Counted from the first letter of the stretch, positions 1 through 10,733 are shown. The stretch: DNA of 60,000 nucleotides from Acanthaster planci (GCF_001949145.1 NW_019091457.1:646986-706985); one strand, 5' to 3'. Program-made: numbers and translations. Notes: a model not told the origin generated them from the letters alone.

Positions 1-369
1 GTGGCTATCACTTTTTCTGTAATTGAAATGCATCTGGAAGAAAGTACACCACAGCTTAAGATCCAATTGAGGGAATTTTGTCATCAACTGTGAAGATTTT
101 TGGGTGAGCTGTCAATCCCAGGCTTTGTCTGGTGTGGACATGTATCCCATGAAGTGTGCAAAAAAAAAAGGGCTTCATTTGTGACAGCTTGTGACCGCAC
201 AATAGCAGAAAGCACAAAGTCATACTTTGCCGAAGATGCTGCGGGAAATCCAGCCAGTATTAATATGCAAATAGCCATGGAAAGAACAACCGTTAACCCC
301 TGGACCCCTATGAGGAGTCTAAAAGCGGAGCTTGATACCATTTTTCAAAGAATGGAAAGAAAAGGTTGA
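1..369 (+). CDS. Possible 3' terminal exon of an unidentified off-window gene
   Basis: An open frame ends at the TGA at 367-369, and a canonical AATAAA lies 26 bases beyond it at 395-400, as expected of a last exon. The upstream limit is unclear. An in-frame TGA near 91 means the exon would have to begin after it, for example after the AG of 'caatcccag' near 120 or after 'tttgtgacag' near 189. The last 60 residues are polar and include the short stretch NPWTPMRSLKAELD, which reads like real protein, but I do not recognise the family. On the opposite strand a frame of 85 residues with one hydrophobic stretch overlaps it, and I consider that less likely. The body of the gene would lie to the left of the window. 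Confidence 0.3.
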
Positions 370-394
370 GTAGAATCCATCCATATCTCATTTT

Positions 395-400
395 AATAAA
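395..400 (+). promoter_or_regulatory. Candidate polyadenylation signal AATAAA
   Basis: A canonical AATAAA hexamer sits 26 bases after the TGA of the candidate terminal exon. Its value depends on that exon being real. Confidence 0.3.
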
Positions 401-699
401 GCTGTCCTTCTGAAGATGTCTATTTAATCAGGTTTTTTTTTTTTTAGTGAGACAAAGTAACAATGTGCAATAACTTTGTGTACAATAACTGTACGGTTTA
501 GTAGCTATTATACTCACTTCCTCAGTCAACTTAAGTTAAATTTTATCCATGCAAAAAAGTGAATGTAGTTTAACTCCTTTTTTTCTGTACTATGATGTAA
601 AATAAATCAGTGATTTGTGAGAAAGTAGCCTCGTGGAAAATGGTCAAATTTCCTCAACAGAATCAGGATTGCACTTTGACTGAATTTTTTTAAGTCAGG

Positions 700-830
700 C
701 ACTTTTTACAAGTCCGTGCCACAACCAATGCACAAGATGGCCTGCTTGGGATTCGAACCCGAGTCGGTGATAAAAAGTGGTAGATGTATGGACTACATGG
801 GTACTATACTAACCTGAACTCGCAACATCA
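700..830 (-). repeat. Possible degraded tRNA-derived SINE
   Basis: Read on the minus strand, the segment contains a perfect pol III B-box, GGTTCGAATCC, inside a T-arm-like context (CTCGGGTTCGAATCCCAAG has some pairing potential). No clear A-box is visible at the usual distance, so this is a weak call. Confidence 0.3.
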
Positions 831-2784
831 AATATCAAAACCACGCATAAATGTTTCCAGCTGAAAGATACATGTATTAAGAGGTTTTCCTGTATTTCAG
901 CCACTGTGAAAAGGTTCCTGTCTTATCAGCAGTTGCTGTCTCTGTCTGATAGAGTTTTCGGAGCTGATTTGTGTAAGGATCGTGGCATAATCCATTCTCG
1001 AGCAGCCCCTGGATAAGACAACTTCCATCCCTATCTGCAATCAGGATTTGTTTACACAGCCTTGATGGCGACTCGAGAGGTTTAAAGCGATAGAGAAGTT
1101 CTTGACAAGATTCCTTTCTCTTTTAAAGCAGATAATGGGAAATTGACATGGCATGCTGGATGTGGCAATGGTGTTACATGTAGCTGAGGGAAAGAGTGCA
1201 TTGGCCGTGGCAACTTGATGGGGGGGTAGGGAAGAAAAAGGAACTGCTCATCATCCATGCTACAATTTGAAGTCGACAAGTTTTTCACCCATCACCCAAA
1301 ACCGGTAAAACTGAAGGGGGGGTAATGTTAGCACAAAGTTGTCCTAAACAAAGGGCTCTTGAAGAAAAAAAAGACACTCGTGAAAAAGGGGATTTGTTCC
1401 AGAAAATATGGGAGGAAATACCCCTTAGCCCCTCCCCCTTCATGCTACACCACTGGAATGTGGATAGCAGAAAAACATTTGTGAAATACTCAGGACTAGC
1501 ACAAACCCATGTTAAAAAGAAAAGTGATACGAAAATACAAAAACACGATAAGCACGGTAAACCAAATTTGCATTTGGATACTTCTGGAGAAAGTCCACAG
1601 GGGAAAAAGGGAAATGATTCTAGTTTTATGCAGGACACCTAAAGGAGTGTGAATCATCATAAGAAATGGGAGAAAAAGTCAGCTAGAATTTTCTCCAGGT
1701 GATGCACAGAGGCAGTTAAGAACAGCTGCATTTTGCTTAACCTCGGAGCATGGTACACAGTTAGGAAGTTGGGAAGTGTCGGGGTGCTCTCTAGTGCCAG
1801 TAAGGTAATGGTGGCACTCTTTATAACTTACGTGCATTTGTGAAATTCTGCATTTGCATGATCATTCGGCAAAAGCTCACCTTCAGGGTATATGTGTCAT
1901 GTTACTGCTTTCTGGCTTATGTTTTGGTCCATAATAAAAGCACAGCTTTGTGGAGGAAGTCATCTAAGTCTTCACTGAAATGTCTGGAAATGTACAGATC
2001 ACAAAGAAGGTCTTCTGTTCATGAACAAACTTTATTATGTCACTTTCATTCCGAAGGTCTCTGTACAATGATTAGCTGACCAACTGCACCCAGCCAAAAT
2101 TCCAAGATAAAGCTGTTCATTAAGAGAAAAAAGATCTTGAGCCCTTGTTTAAGAGGAAGTCCAAACGAGGCAAGTTTATGCAACACATTTTGCACAAGGA
2201 CTTGCGAGTGAATAATCTGTGGATTTATCCAACACCAAAATCTGAAGACACGATACTTGTCTGTCACATCACTGTAAAGCTTCAAAGGTTTCCTGTCTTG
2301 AAAGTATCTGGAACTATTAAAATGTTATCCATCTGCCGATTGTGATAGTCACAAATTTCTGACCTGCAATACGCAGCCTTGATAGCAATTCCAGCAAAAT
2401 CCTTTTTCGATCACCAAAATCTGTTACTCGATTAAAAAAAAAAAGCGCGAAAAACTGACATGTTTTCCCAGCATAACTGTCAAAATGTGTAAACCTGCTT
2501 CAAAAAAGCAGTATACAAAAATGTCCCCCCCCCAAAATGGCTTTTTTCAAAATTTACACATGAGAGTAAACTTTTCTGTTTCCAAATTTACATTCTTTTG
2601 CTACATCATTCCTATGCTCATCACTTGGGGTTGCTTAAAAACAAATGAATGAACTTTTCCATTTTGAAAATTATACCCAGCAAGATATGGGACGGAGGGG
2701 TACCCCCCTACATGTCCAATCCCTATACACACTGCAGACTATTATTACCTAAAGCAGCCCCCCCTAAATGTCTGTCAAGAATTC

Positions 2785-2902
2785 CTGGGGCTGCATCTGA
2801 ATCTCTTGTCTAGAGCTAAGTCTAGGTCTTCACTCTATTGGAGACGCGTAGACAATAGACCTAGCCGTAGCTCTGGAAGCCCGTTTTGGACACGGCCTGA
2901 GA
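2785..2902. repeat. Imperfect inverted repeat, MITE-like
   Basis: The left part carries GAGCTAAGTCTAGGTC and the right part carries GACCTAGCCGTAGCTC, which is its near-complement. The segment therefore folds into an imperfect stem around the central 'ggagacgcgtag'. It ends on the right in a GC-rich edge (CGTTTTGGACACGGCCTGAG). No target-site duplication was found. Confidence 0.45.
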
Positions 2903-3316
2903 TTCCAATCAAACAACAACCAACGCAATGTGTGTGTCTGTGGGGGGTGGGGTGCTCTCCATCCTATATCTTGCTTCAAAGGTAATAAACCAGACCACAG
3001 CAGTGCAGGCCTACTGGTACATGTGGTTGGAAAATTAAAAAAAACTCACACAGCCCAAGCCCAGTCCCAAACCCACACTGAGCTAAGACTACAGCAAGGT
3101 TTTATAGTGAAGTATCAAGCCGGCTCAACCACAGAAATTCCACTATATATGTGTAAAGAATGGTTTTATGTGGTATCCCATTGTGTGGCCACAGCCCGCA
3201 GGGGCCCTTCGGGCCAAGGCAAGGCAACGGTGTGTAAATGCTGTAACTGGCACAAAAATAACTTAAGTCTGTTACAACTCTGATTGATAAGGTACTGGCA
3301 AATTGTTGACCAGCTG

Positions 3317-3559
3317 GGGCCAATTTCATAGAGCTGCTTGAGCACAAAATGTGCTTAAGGGCAAAAAATCCTTGCTTAAAAAACAAAGGTTACCAGCTCA
3401 AAATCTATGTGATAGTCGTGCTAACCAAAAGACAGGTGAATACCATTCAAAAACAATATACATCACGTGGAGTTTGGGTTGGTTACCTGCTTCGTCAAGC
3501 AAGGTTTTTTCATGCTTAAGCAAATTTGGTGCTTAAGCAGCGCTATGAAATTGGCCCCT
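3317..3559. mobile_element. MITE-like element with 23-bp terminal inverted repeats
   Basis: The left end begins GGGGCCAATTTCATAGAGCT. The right end is its reverse complement with one mismatch in the first 23 bases (…CTATGAAATTGGCCCC). Internal GCTTAAGCA-type motifs recur near both ends (TGTGCTTAAGGGC, ATGCTTAAGCA, GGTGCTTAAGCA), so the whole 243 bp is a nonautonomous hairpin element. It carries no coding capacity. A target-site duplication is not obvious. Such TIRs are, by recall, common in echinoderm genomes. Confidence 0.75.
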
Positions 3560-3731
3560 GATTGTTACAACAGAAGAAAAGTGAAAGCGCAAATAGTTTT
3601 TTTTTGTTACAATATTTTCCAATTATTTCAGGTCCTGTGACTAAGCAGTTCCATTGGCAGCAAGTCAATGACACAAAAAGCTCTGTAATATTGCATATTA
3701 CATGTTTTTGTCTAATTATTTACTGCATCGT

Positions 3732-3737
3732 TTTATT
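3732..3737 (-). promoter_or_regulatory. Candidate polyadenylation signal of the propeller gene
   Basis: AATAAA on the minus strand (TTTATT on plus) lies only 21 bases beyond the TAA stop at 3758-3760. If used, the 3' UTR is extremely short. Confidence 0.45.
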
Positions 3738-3757
3738 ATCTTGTCAGACTTCTTTGG

Positions 3758-6259
3758 TTACTCGGTTTTGTTCTGCCGTGGCAAACTGATACAAACATTC
3801 ACCACGCGGCCAATGCACAGTCCACCCTGCTCGTAGGCACTGGCCACGTTGAAGGAATTGGAGGCGGCCCGGATGTCTCCGAAAATCTCGTAGACGTCCT
3901 CGTACAAGATGAGCAAGATGTCAAGGGCATCGATGACGAAGTGCTCACAGTGGCCCTCAATGCAAGTGGTGAGGTCCTCCACAAATCGCTCCACCGCTTT
4001 GGCGATGTCCGTCTCCAGGCAGACTCTTAAGGTCTCCACGACATCCTTCAGGCCCATGCCAAACACCTGAAGACCCTTGTACACCTTAAATAACAATGAA
4101 GCCAAAGTTAGAATAACATCCTACATTATGCATTCGCAATCTTGTTTCTCCCTAGGCTCAGTGATGCCCTGTGACTGTAGGGGGCATTTCTTCAGTTTCC
4201 TGCACAACACTGAGAACTTCCTTCTAAGCGGTGGCTCTTTCACTACCACTGTCCAAGCAGGAAGATCAGACATGTTTTGCAGAGCAATGGCAGTCCTTTG
4301 GCGGGGATTGTAAGTTCCTGTATTTTTGGTGCAGGACATGCACTGTGCACACGCGACCAATTTCCATTTGAATTTATGGCCTTCTGAAGGTCTTACATGG
4401 TTTCGACTGCAGCACTGGGATGTACTTCAACTCGGGGTGGATAATATTGTACGGAAATCAATTTTACAGTACCTCTCTGTTGCGGAATGCCTCAAAGGAT
4501 TCCCTGAATGTGGCCACGGTCTTGTTTCCGTCTTGCACGCACTGCTTGAAGTCGGTGGTCTTGGTACCCAAGCCTCGGAAGATCCCCCTATAAACTTGTA
4601 CCCAAGGCGCGTCACGGCTTCCACCGTAATATACAACGGCTGGAACAAAAGGGGTTTGCAAAAGTGGCAGCTGTCAGTAAATACTTTCTGCTATAGGTGC
4701 ACTAATGTCACTGAGCACGGCGGATACAGTAAAGACTACATCACATGCATAAAAGCACTTACATTTATCAATCACATCAACAAACTGTCTGTTGACCAGA
4801 TAGCGAATGTCGTACTTCCCATCCGGAAGGTAGGATTCCAGTGCAACTTTCCCCTTTGGTACTGCATTATCCATAGGATTCTGGCCTCCTTGTACATACC
4901 TGCGGTGTTATGTTGTTTTATTTAATCGAAAAAAAATGAATTGAATTTTATGACAAATAATAAAGTCTTCCATTATTCAGTTTCAGTGCTTAGGCCATCA
5001 AGGGAGACCGCTGTGCCCACAAGACAGCACTGCACAGATTGAGCAGAGGTTTTTTAAATTCTAAATTATTTCATGAGGGAAACTGGTTAGTTTGATTTTC
5101 AATCCGTTTCTGGTTAAACAACTGCAAATTCACAAGATTTGAGCCTGTGACCCATCAGATAGAACCTGTGACATATGCAAATAGAGGTATCCTTTTCTCC
5201 TGGCGAGGGTTTGTCGTCTTGCCATCTGAACATCCCCAGAATAACACAATGGCTCAATGCTTAGACGGCCAGTGATAACGAGGATTACATTCTGGTTCTG
5301 TCAATTTCTTTTCTTGTCTGAAAGTATGGCTTGGACAATGAATTTTGATTCTGATGTAGAACCGAGCAAGAGTGTGCTACATATTTGTTTCATTTTGCCC
5401 CAAACTTAAATTCTCTAAGTCCAACAGTAACTCGAATGGAATCAAAAGTTGAACAGCTCTGACACAAACTTCAATTTGACTGGTGGACCTACATGTAGGT
5501 CGAGTTCGGGCGGTCCGTTCTTGACACGAGTTTCGTGTTCTCGCGCTCGAACGGCGGGAACACGACCCAAGAACACTGTTCTCGGAACAGGATCACACAC
5601 CACCTCCTCGTCAGGATTTTACACAAACACACGGAAAAACTTGGGAGAATTGATTTTTGGACAGCCGCAAAAGTATCAATATGGCTTTACAAAGCTGAAG
5701 ACAGTAGAAAGTTTTGCAAAATTAACATTAATAATTTTCCATGACAGAAATGAATTTTTAAATGGAAAAGAAGTTAGCCCAGTTATCCAACATTAACTCT
5801 CGAAGAATGCACAAGGACGCTGCCATGTTGCATGTTGCTTGCCACAAATAACTACTAGAGCTATCACCGGTTGTACATTCCCGGCATTCGAGCGACTGAC
5901 CCACGAACAACAAATCGAGCTATTCGTGAACAAGGCTCATGTGACAAATCCTGCATGAGAAAACTGAAGACCCCAAGACTGACGGCTCAAAAATGTTAGA
6001 AGACCAAAGGCTCAAAGACTGATGACACAAGCTAAAACTAAGGAAACTCCAACACAAATCTAGCCTGGTTGTTACATCTGAATATCACTCACCTAAAGTC
6101 TACATACTGATCGTTATTGGCCCCAGCTGGGTAGACTCCAATCCAGTCCATATTTGTGGCTTCATCCAGTGGTACAGACCAAGACACTGTTAGATTACCC
6201 CCATATGCCACCCGGCTTGGGTCAGCATCCAAAGACCTCGCCTGCTCCACCACAACCAT
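3758..6259 (-). other. Domain: beta-sandwich followed by Cys-bearing helical module (exons 4-7)
   Basis: Exons 4-6 encode an Ig/SKICH-like sandwich: GGNLTVSWSVP, DWIGVYPAG and a DGKYDIRYLV strand. Exon 7 encodes amphipathic helices with Cys at RVCLETD, TTCIEGHC, GLCIG and NVC, plus an A-x(6)-Y-x(3)-G-x(2)-IG ending (ASAYEQGGLCIGRVV). I recall similar helical modules in many protist and invertebrate secreted proteins, but cannot name a family. Confidence 0.5.
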
Positions 6260-8910
6260 CTGTAAAGAGACCACACAGACTTTTGCAACTTTCTCATCGG
6301 CTCAAGGGGCTTAATGCAACTACGACGTCTGTGAAACAAGGAACAAATACACATGTACTAGACTTCTGAACCGACAAGTGGAAAAATTAGAAAGTAAACA
6401 CTAAAACTCAGTCCCAGTGAACTATTAACCACGGTCTTTAAATAAAAAAGATAAATGTTGAAAAACGAAATTAATAAATATATAGGCATCTCTGTTTTCA
6501 ATTCACATGAATAAGAAATGAAATTTCAGCCTCATCAGTGCCAAGACAGTCAAAAAACATACTGTGAACCTATTTCCCCAAAGCACAGAAGCCCAAATAG
6601 TGACTACAGAGAGCGCAACAGGGCGCACCAATTAAGACTCCATTCAAGACTGACTAGGGGTATGACCAACCTAAGGGCACATCTTGACTACACTAACACA
6701 GGAAATCAGACTTGACACAAGTCCGACCGCAGCCACACTGACCGTTCCATTTCCGCTCAGTGCAAAGACCCTCCACCACAGCTTCTCCTCTCTGCTCACG
6801 AAAGGTTTGCCGATGATAGCAGGCTGTGCGGGTCCGGAGGTGAGAACCTGCTGCCAGTCACTCCAAGAACTTCCCCTCTCTAACTGCCAAATGTGCCAGG
6901 GTCTGAAAAAATATGAAAAAAATAAGAAGAATGACAACAATGGCATAGTTCTTGTTTAGCTTGATCTGCTTCACCTTCGCTTGTGAAATCGGAGCTCTGA
7001 TGCTACCGTCAAATTCACGCTGTGTAAATACGACAGCCAGAGCTTGCCAAGTTAGGCCGGAGTAATCTTTCTTTTTTTTACTTTTTTGTTCAAAAAGATT
7101 TCGGACAAATTCACAATATTGCAATGCACAAATTCCTAAAGCAGACCAAATTTGTAAACTCGTGAATTTACAAAAAAACAAGATGTGCAAATTCTACAGC
7201 ACATGCATAGTCAAAAATGAAAAATTTCTTTTTTTTATTCATTCATATTTTTTCATATTAGTAATCTAGCTGGATGTCAGCTTTGAATTTGTTGTGAATA
7301 GTAAAAACAATACTTTCTCCAGCAAAAAAAGAGATTAATCTGTCTTGGGTTTGAAACTCGCTTTTAGGCAGTAACATACACGTAACTGGAATCCAGCGGG
7401 CAAGAGAGCACTCGGGGGTCATTTCTTCCAGGCAAGGACACTTGATACCAAGCAATACAAGGGGTGTAACGAGGGGAACTGGCCGGGGGATCTTCACCCC
7501 AAGTTATGCCACATTTTCAAAGTGGAAGACACGCTAATGTCTGTGGTTGTATAGTTGCCAGGTCCCTAATTTTGCCACCTATTGTCGAGTATGATTGGTT
7601 TTCACAGTAAGTGGCGAAATAAGAGACCTGGGTACTATACAGTCAGATGTTAGAATTTACTGTTAGCATGTTTGCAATGATATTTCTGTACTTACTTTCC
7701 CTTGGTGTCAACAGCAAACAACTCCCCACCCAGGTGGACGTTAGTACCCGCTGCGATGACATTGGCTCCCATGGTAGGAGGCACCTTGCCCGACAGGGTG
7801 TGCCACAAGCCCCAGGTGCAGTAGCCCCAGGGGTTGTCCACCCTGTCACAGGTTGTCTGGAAGATGTGCTTGACTGTGCCGTCTGCTCCGAGAGCAAATA
7901 CTTCCAGGACACCATTGGCAAAGCTATGCGACATCACGTTGGAAACAGGTCGGCTCTTGGAGGTGACCTTAGGTTGGAAAATGCCTGCATAGAGATGAAG
8001 AAAGTCCAGATATATGTAATCATATAGGAAAGAAAATGAAATCATCGTTAAATAAATATAACGACAGTGCTCGTTTCCAAAACTACAACATTGTAAGAAC
8101 AGAACATCATAACTGAAAATGATTCATGAAATTTTCTCGTTTCCACGCTACTCTGCGTTCATTACCCATACTCCTCCAGTTTGCCCAGCGTGTGTCATCT
8201 CTCTGCCAAGTCCGGTAAACATAGCCATCGTTCATCACTGCAAAGGCTTCATAGTAGCCAGAGAATGTGTTAAAGATGACTGTGGCATCTGAAAACAGGT
8301 GCACATCTAAGGCATCGCCGATTCTATTCCAGGGGGAGAATCTGCCACTGTCATCTCCTTTACACCAGAAGAGTCCTGACTTCCCAGTCACCGAACGAGC
8401 AAAGATGACAATCTGGCTCTTATACGTCCCAATGGTGACAGAGTCTTGGCCATTCAGAACCGCCCCACTCTGGTACTCCAGGGGGGACAACTTGGTCCAC
8501 TTCCCAAAGGCTACCTTTGTTCCCGTCAATTCTTGACTTATTGTGTAAACCTGCCCGTCGCCTGCCTGGACGAAAATCTGGGTTTGGTTTTTGCTCGCGT
8601 GAAGGCCCACGGGGTTTGAAGCAATTGCAGAAACATTGGAAGGGTTTTTACTACCGGGGGGAGCTCCTAGCTCCACCCATTTGGACCAGGCATAAGGCTG
8701 GGTTTGGGAGGCTGTCTTGGCGTACTGCAGGCCCCCTTGAGAGACTCGGAAAGCCAGAAGCGTGTTCGTGGTGTTGTCCAAAAAGTTTCTGATCACAAAC
8801 ACCCGGCAGTCTTCTGCGGCGCCGCCACCCACAGAAACAGCTCCACAGTTTGTCACCAACGACGACAAAGCAAGCCCAATAATTGCTATCTTGAGAACTA
8901 ATGACGCCAT
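3758..8910 (-). CDS. Secreted PLL-like beta-propeller protein with beta-sandwich and Cys-bearing helical tail (7 exons)
   Basis: Exons in transcription order are 8166-8910, 7696-7984, 6743-6902, 6093-6259, 4763-4899, 4473-4639 and 3758-4084. They give 664 codons with all phases consistent. The start at 8910 was chosen because MASLVLKIAIIGLALSSLV is a typical signal peptide; an in-frame Met at 9018 would bury it. Residues about 30-398 contain repeated Trp-x-x-Trp strands (YAWSKW, TRWANW, CTWGLW, SSWSDW and weaker ones), the signature of PLL/PHL-type seven-bladed lectin-like propellers. Residues about 400-505 form a probable beta-sandwich with the phrase DWIGVYP. Residues 505-663 are helical with scattered Cys. 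N-glycosylation sequons are present (for example NTTN, NVS, NQT, NGT, NLT). The protein is probably secreted and carbohydrate-binding. Its substrate is unknown. Confidence 0.88.
6743..8910 (-). other. Domain: signal peptide plus PLL-like beta-propeller (exons 1-3)
   Basis: Six Trp-x-x-Trp or similar blade motifs can be counted across about 360 residues: YAWSKWVELG, VAFGKWTKLS, RFSPWNRIGD, TRWANWRSMG, CTWGLWHTLS and SSWSDWQQVL. A seventh blade may be closed by N- and C-terminal strands. Each repeat also has a 'x-F-A/V-x-x-x-D/N-G-x-V' strand, such as EVFALGADGTV and EAFAVMNDGYV. This pattern is known for fucose-binding bacterial PLL lectins and for animal proteins with the same fold. Sugar specificity cannot be read from the sequence. 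Confidence 0.75.
7548..7641. repeat. 94-bp hairpin element inside an intron of the propeller gene
   Basis: The left arm TGTATAGTTGCCAGGTCCCT and the right arm, read in reverse complement as TGTATAGTACCCAGGTCTCT, match over about 38 positions at roughly three quarters identity. They flank a loop of about 18 bases. It lies between exons 2 and 3 of the propeller gene and looks like a small MITE. Confidence 0.5.
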
Positions 8911-9308
8911 GACGAACACTTGTTGTTTTTTAGATACCGGAAATAGACAAAGGGACGAGGTGTAGCGGACGTCTGCGCTCGCACTTCGGGGTTTTCCCTT
9001 AGTCACATGTAAAATCATGTGATAAAAGCCAAACCCACCATAATATTAAACAGCGCCCTCAACTAATAATGCAGTTTTGTGCTTTGCTTTTGTTGACTAT
9101 ATTTCCTCAAGATTCGTGCCTGAGTATTGATAAAACCACTGACCTTCCATTGATTCTGTGGTCGAAAAATGATACTGATCAAGAATGTGACAGACGTGGT
9201 CACAGTTTAGTGACTGCAGCGGTACGTTTATTAGCTTTTATTTCAATAAAAAAATGATCACGATCATTTGATCATTGTTACTCAAAATTTTTCCGTAGAG
9301 TCCAAACT

Positions 9309-9398
9309 CAGACCCCGTAAACAGGGCCCGACGAATACTGGGCCCAACGAATACTCCTCTGACGGAGAAGTATTCTTCGGGCCCTGCTTACGGGTCTC
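9309..9398. repeat. Nested inverted repeat with two alternative left arms
   Basis: The right arm (AGTATTCTTCGGGCCCTGCT… at 9369-9398) can pair with an outer left arm ending ACAGGGCCCGACGAATACT (to 9339) or with an inner copy GGGCCCAACGAATACTCC just downstream. The DNA or RNA could therefore adopt two mutually exclusive hairpins. Confidence 0.55.
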
Positions 9399-9729
9399 AT
9401 ATCCAGACCTGCCAGAGACGGTGCTGCATATACCATGGAGGAAGGTGACCAGATGTTACACGGGTCGACTTCATTTTTCCCCGAAAATCCCATTCCTATA
9501 CATGTATATAGCATTGCCTTTTGTTATTCTCTACACCACCCACCTTGTCTGTTCAAGTGTCTGTGTCATACTCGTCATGGTCATGATGTCATAAACTGAG
9601 GCCCTCCCCCACTAGGGTTTGTCGAGAACGCAAAATGGTAACCCCCTCCCGTCCCATGCCTGGACTAAGCACTTAGACCAGTGAGGGCCTAGTTATCTTT
9701 GGCAGTGTGTGTTAAATTACTTATTTGTC

Positions 9730-10562
9730 GTTTGACGTTCAACATTCAACGTAGAACGAGTAACTGTTTGATATTCAGTGTTGAATAAGTAACAGTTTCG
9801 TCTTTGGCGAGCGCTCAGAATGCACATCCTTAGAAACCTTGAGTGCAAAAGAGACAAAAAACAAACTGTACCACCTACATTTGAGGGCTTGTTTGACCCC
9901 AAAAAAACGTATGCCCAGGTTGCAAGGATTCGTCAGTGATTTAGGAAATCAATGAGATTCACTTCAATGTAATCTGGTGGTGGGCATGGGGTTTAGGTAT
10001 GTTATTTCGATGTGAGAAACCTTTGATGTTATGCGTTCACTTTCCTATGTGGTTTGTAAATGAAGAACTCCACTGACAAGACTCAAGTCAAAGCCGTTTT
10101 GACCGTAGAAAACCGTGTTGCCCTAGTTGCATTGGATGCAGCGGGGTCGCTAGAGAGTACTTAGACACTTTGAAAGTAAGTTTAGACCCGATGTGTGGGC
10201 TTGATTATTTTGATTGACTTGAATAGTTTCAATTAAAACAGCAGGTATAACTCACCATTTTTCCCCTCAAATAATTATATTGTTGTAAAAATCGTCACCT
10301 ACCTTCGAGGGCTTGTTTGACCACGAAAAACCCCATGCCCCGGGTTGCCTCCGTGGGAGAGACTTGTATGTGTATACTTCATTGTGAAATGGCATGTACA
10401 ATGTAAATAAGGTACAGGTGAATGACTGTGCATGGTGGTGCAGCTTGTTTTTTTTGTCCCTTTTGCACTCCATCGTTTCTAGGGGTGTGTATCCTGAATG
10501 CCAAACTGTTACCATATTCAACGTTGGATTTACAAACGGTTACTTGTTCAACACGTCAAAGT
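9730..10562. repeat. Composite repeat: about 140-bp inverted arms enclosing degenerate ~210-bp tandem units
   Basis: Segment 9730-9875 and the reverse complement of 10435-10562 share long matches, for example GAGTGCAAAAGAGACAAAAA against GAGTGCAAAAGGGACAAAAA, and TAAGTAACAGTTT against TATGGTAACAGTTT. Between the arms a unit containing TTTGACC…AAAA…GCCC…GTTGC recurs in direct orientation at 9892, 10098 and 10316, spaced 206 and 218 bases. No transposase frame is present. It lies directly upstream of SMIM19. Confidence 0.55.
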
Positions 10563-10733
10563 CGACGTCGAACGAGGAATTAACTTTACATCGGTGTTAT
10601 TTGTGGATGTAATTATTGACGTGTTCGTGCTGTGGTGTACACTGTCATAATTTAGCTAGTCCTCTGATTTGACTTTTATCAGGTCGTTTGTTGATGGTGC
10701 TCGAACCCGACTCAGACTGAGTCTGACTCCAAA

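Larger units (their letters stand above)
401..3316. other. Intergenic spacer without a recognisable gene
   Basis: This stretch is AT-rich with many homopolymer runs and only short overlapping open frames, none of which resembles a known protein. A tRNA-like B-box (GGTTCGAATCC read on the minus strand, about 744-754) suggests an old SINE near 700-830. A hairpin-like repeat at 2785-2902 is listed separately. Confidence 0.6.
8911..10733. other. Divergent intergenic region between the propeller gene and SMIM19
   Basis: This region contains the promoters of both divergent genes, a nested inverted repeat at 9309-9398 and a composite repeat at 9730-10562. No coding exon was recognised. The SMIM19 5' leader contains a perfect 7+1+7 palindrome, GACTCAGACTGAGTC, at 10709-10723, only 11 bases before the ATG. 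Confidence 0.6.

Noticed and set aside
4326-4925. A 199-codon plus-strand open frame
   Set aside because: It overlaps minus-strand exons 5 and 6 of the propeller gene, which have splice signals and protein-like content. The plus frame is their shadow.
5449-5796. A 115-codon plus-strand frame near 5.5 kb
   Set aside because: It lies in an intron of the minus-strand gene, has no family resemblance, and overlaps a GC-rich hairpin-like patch.
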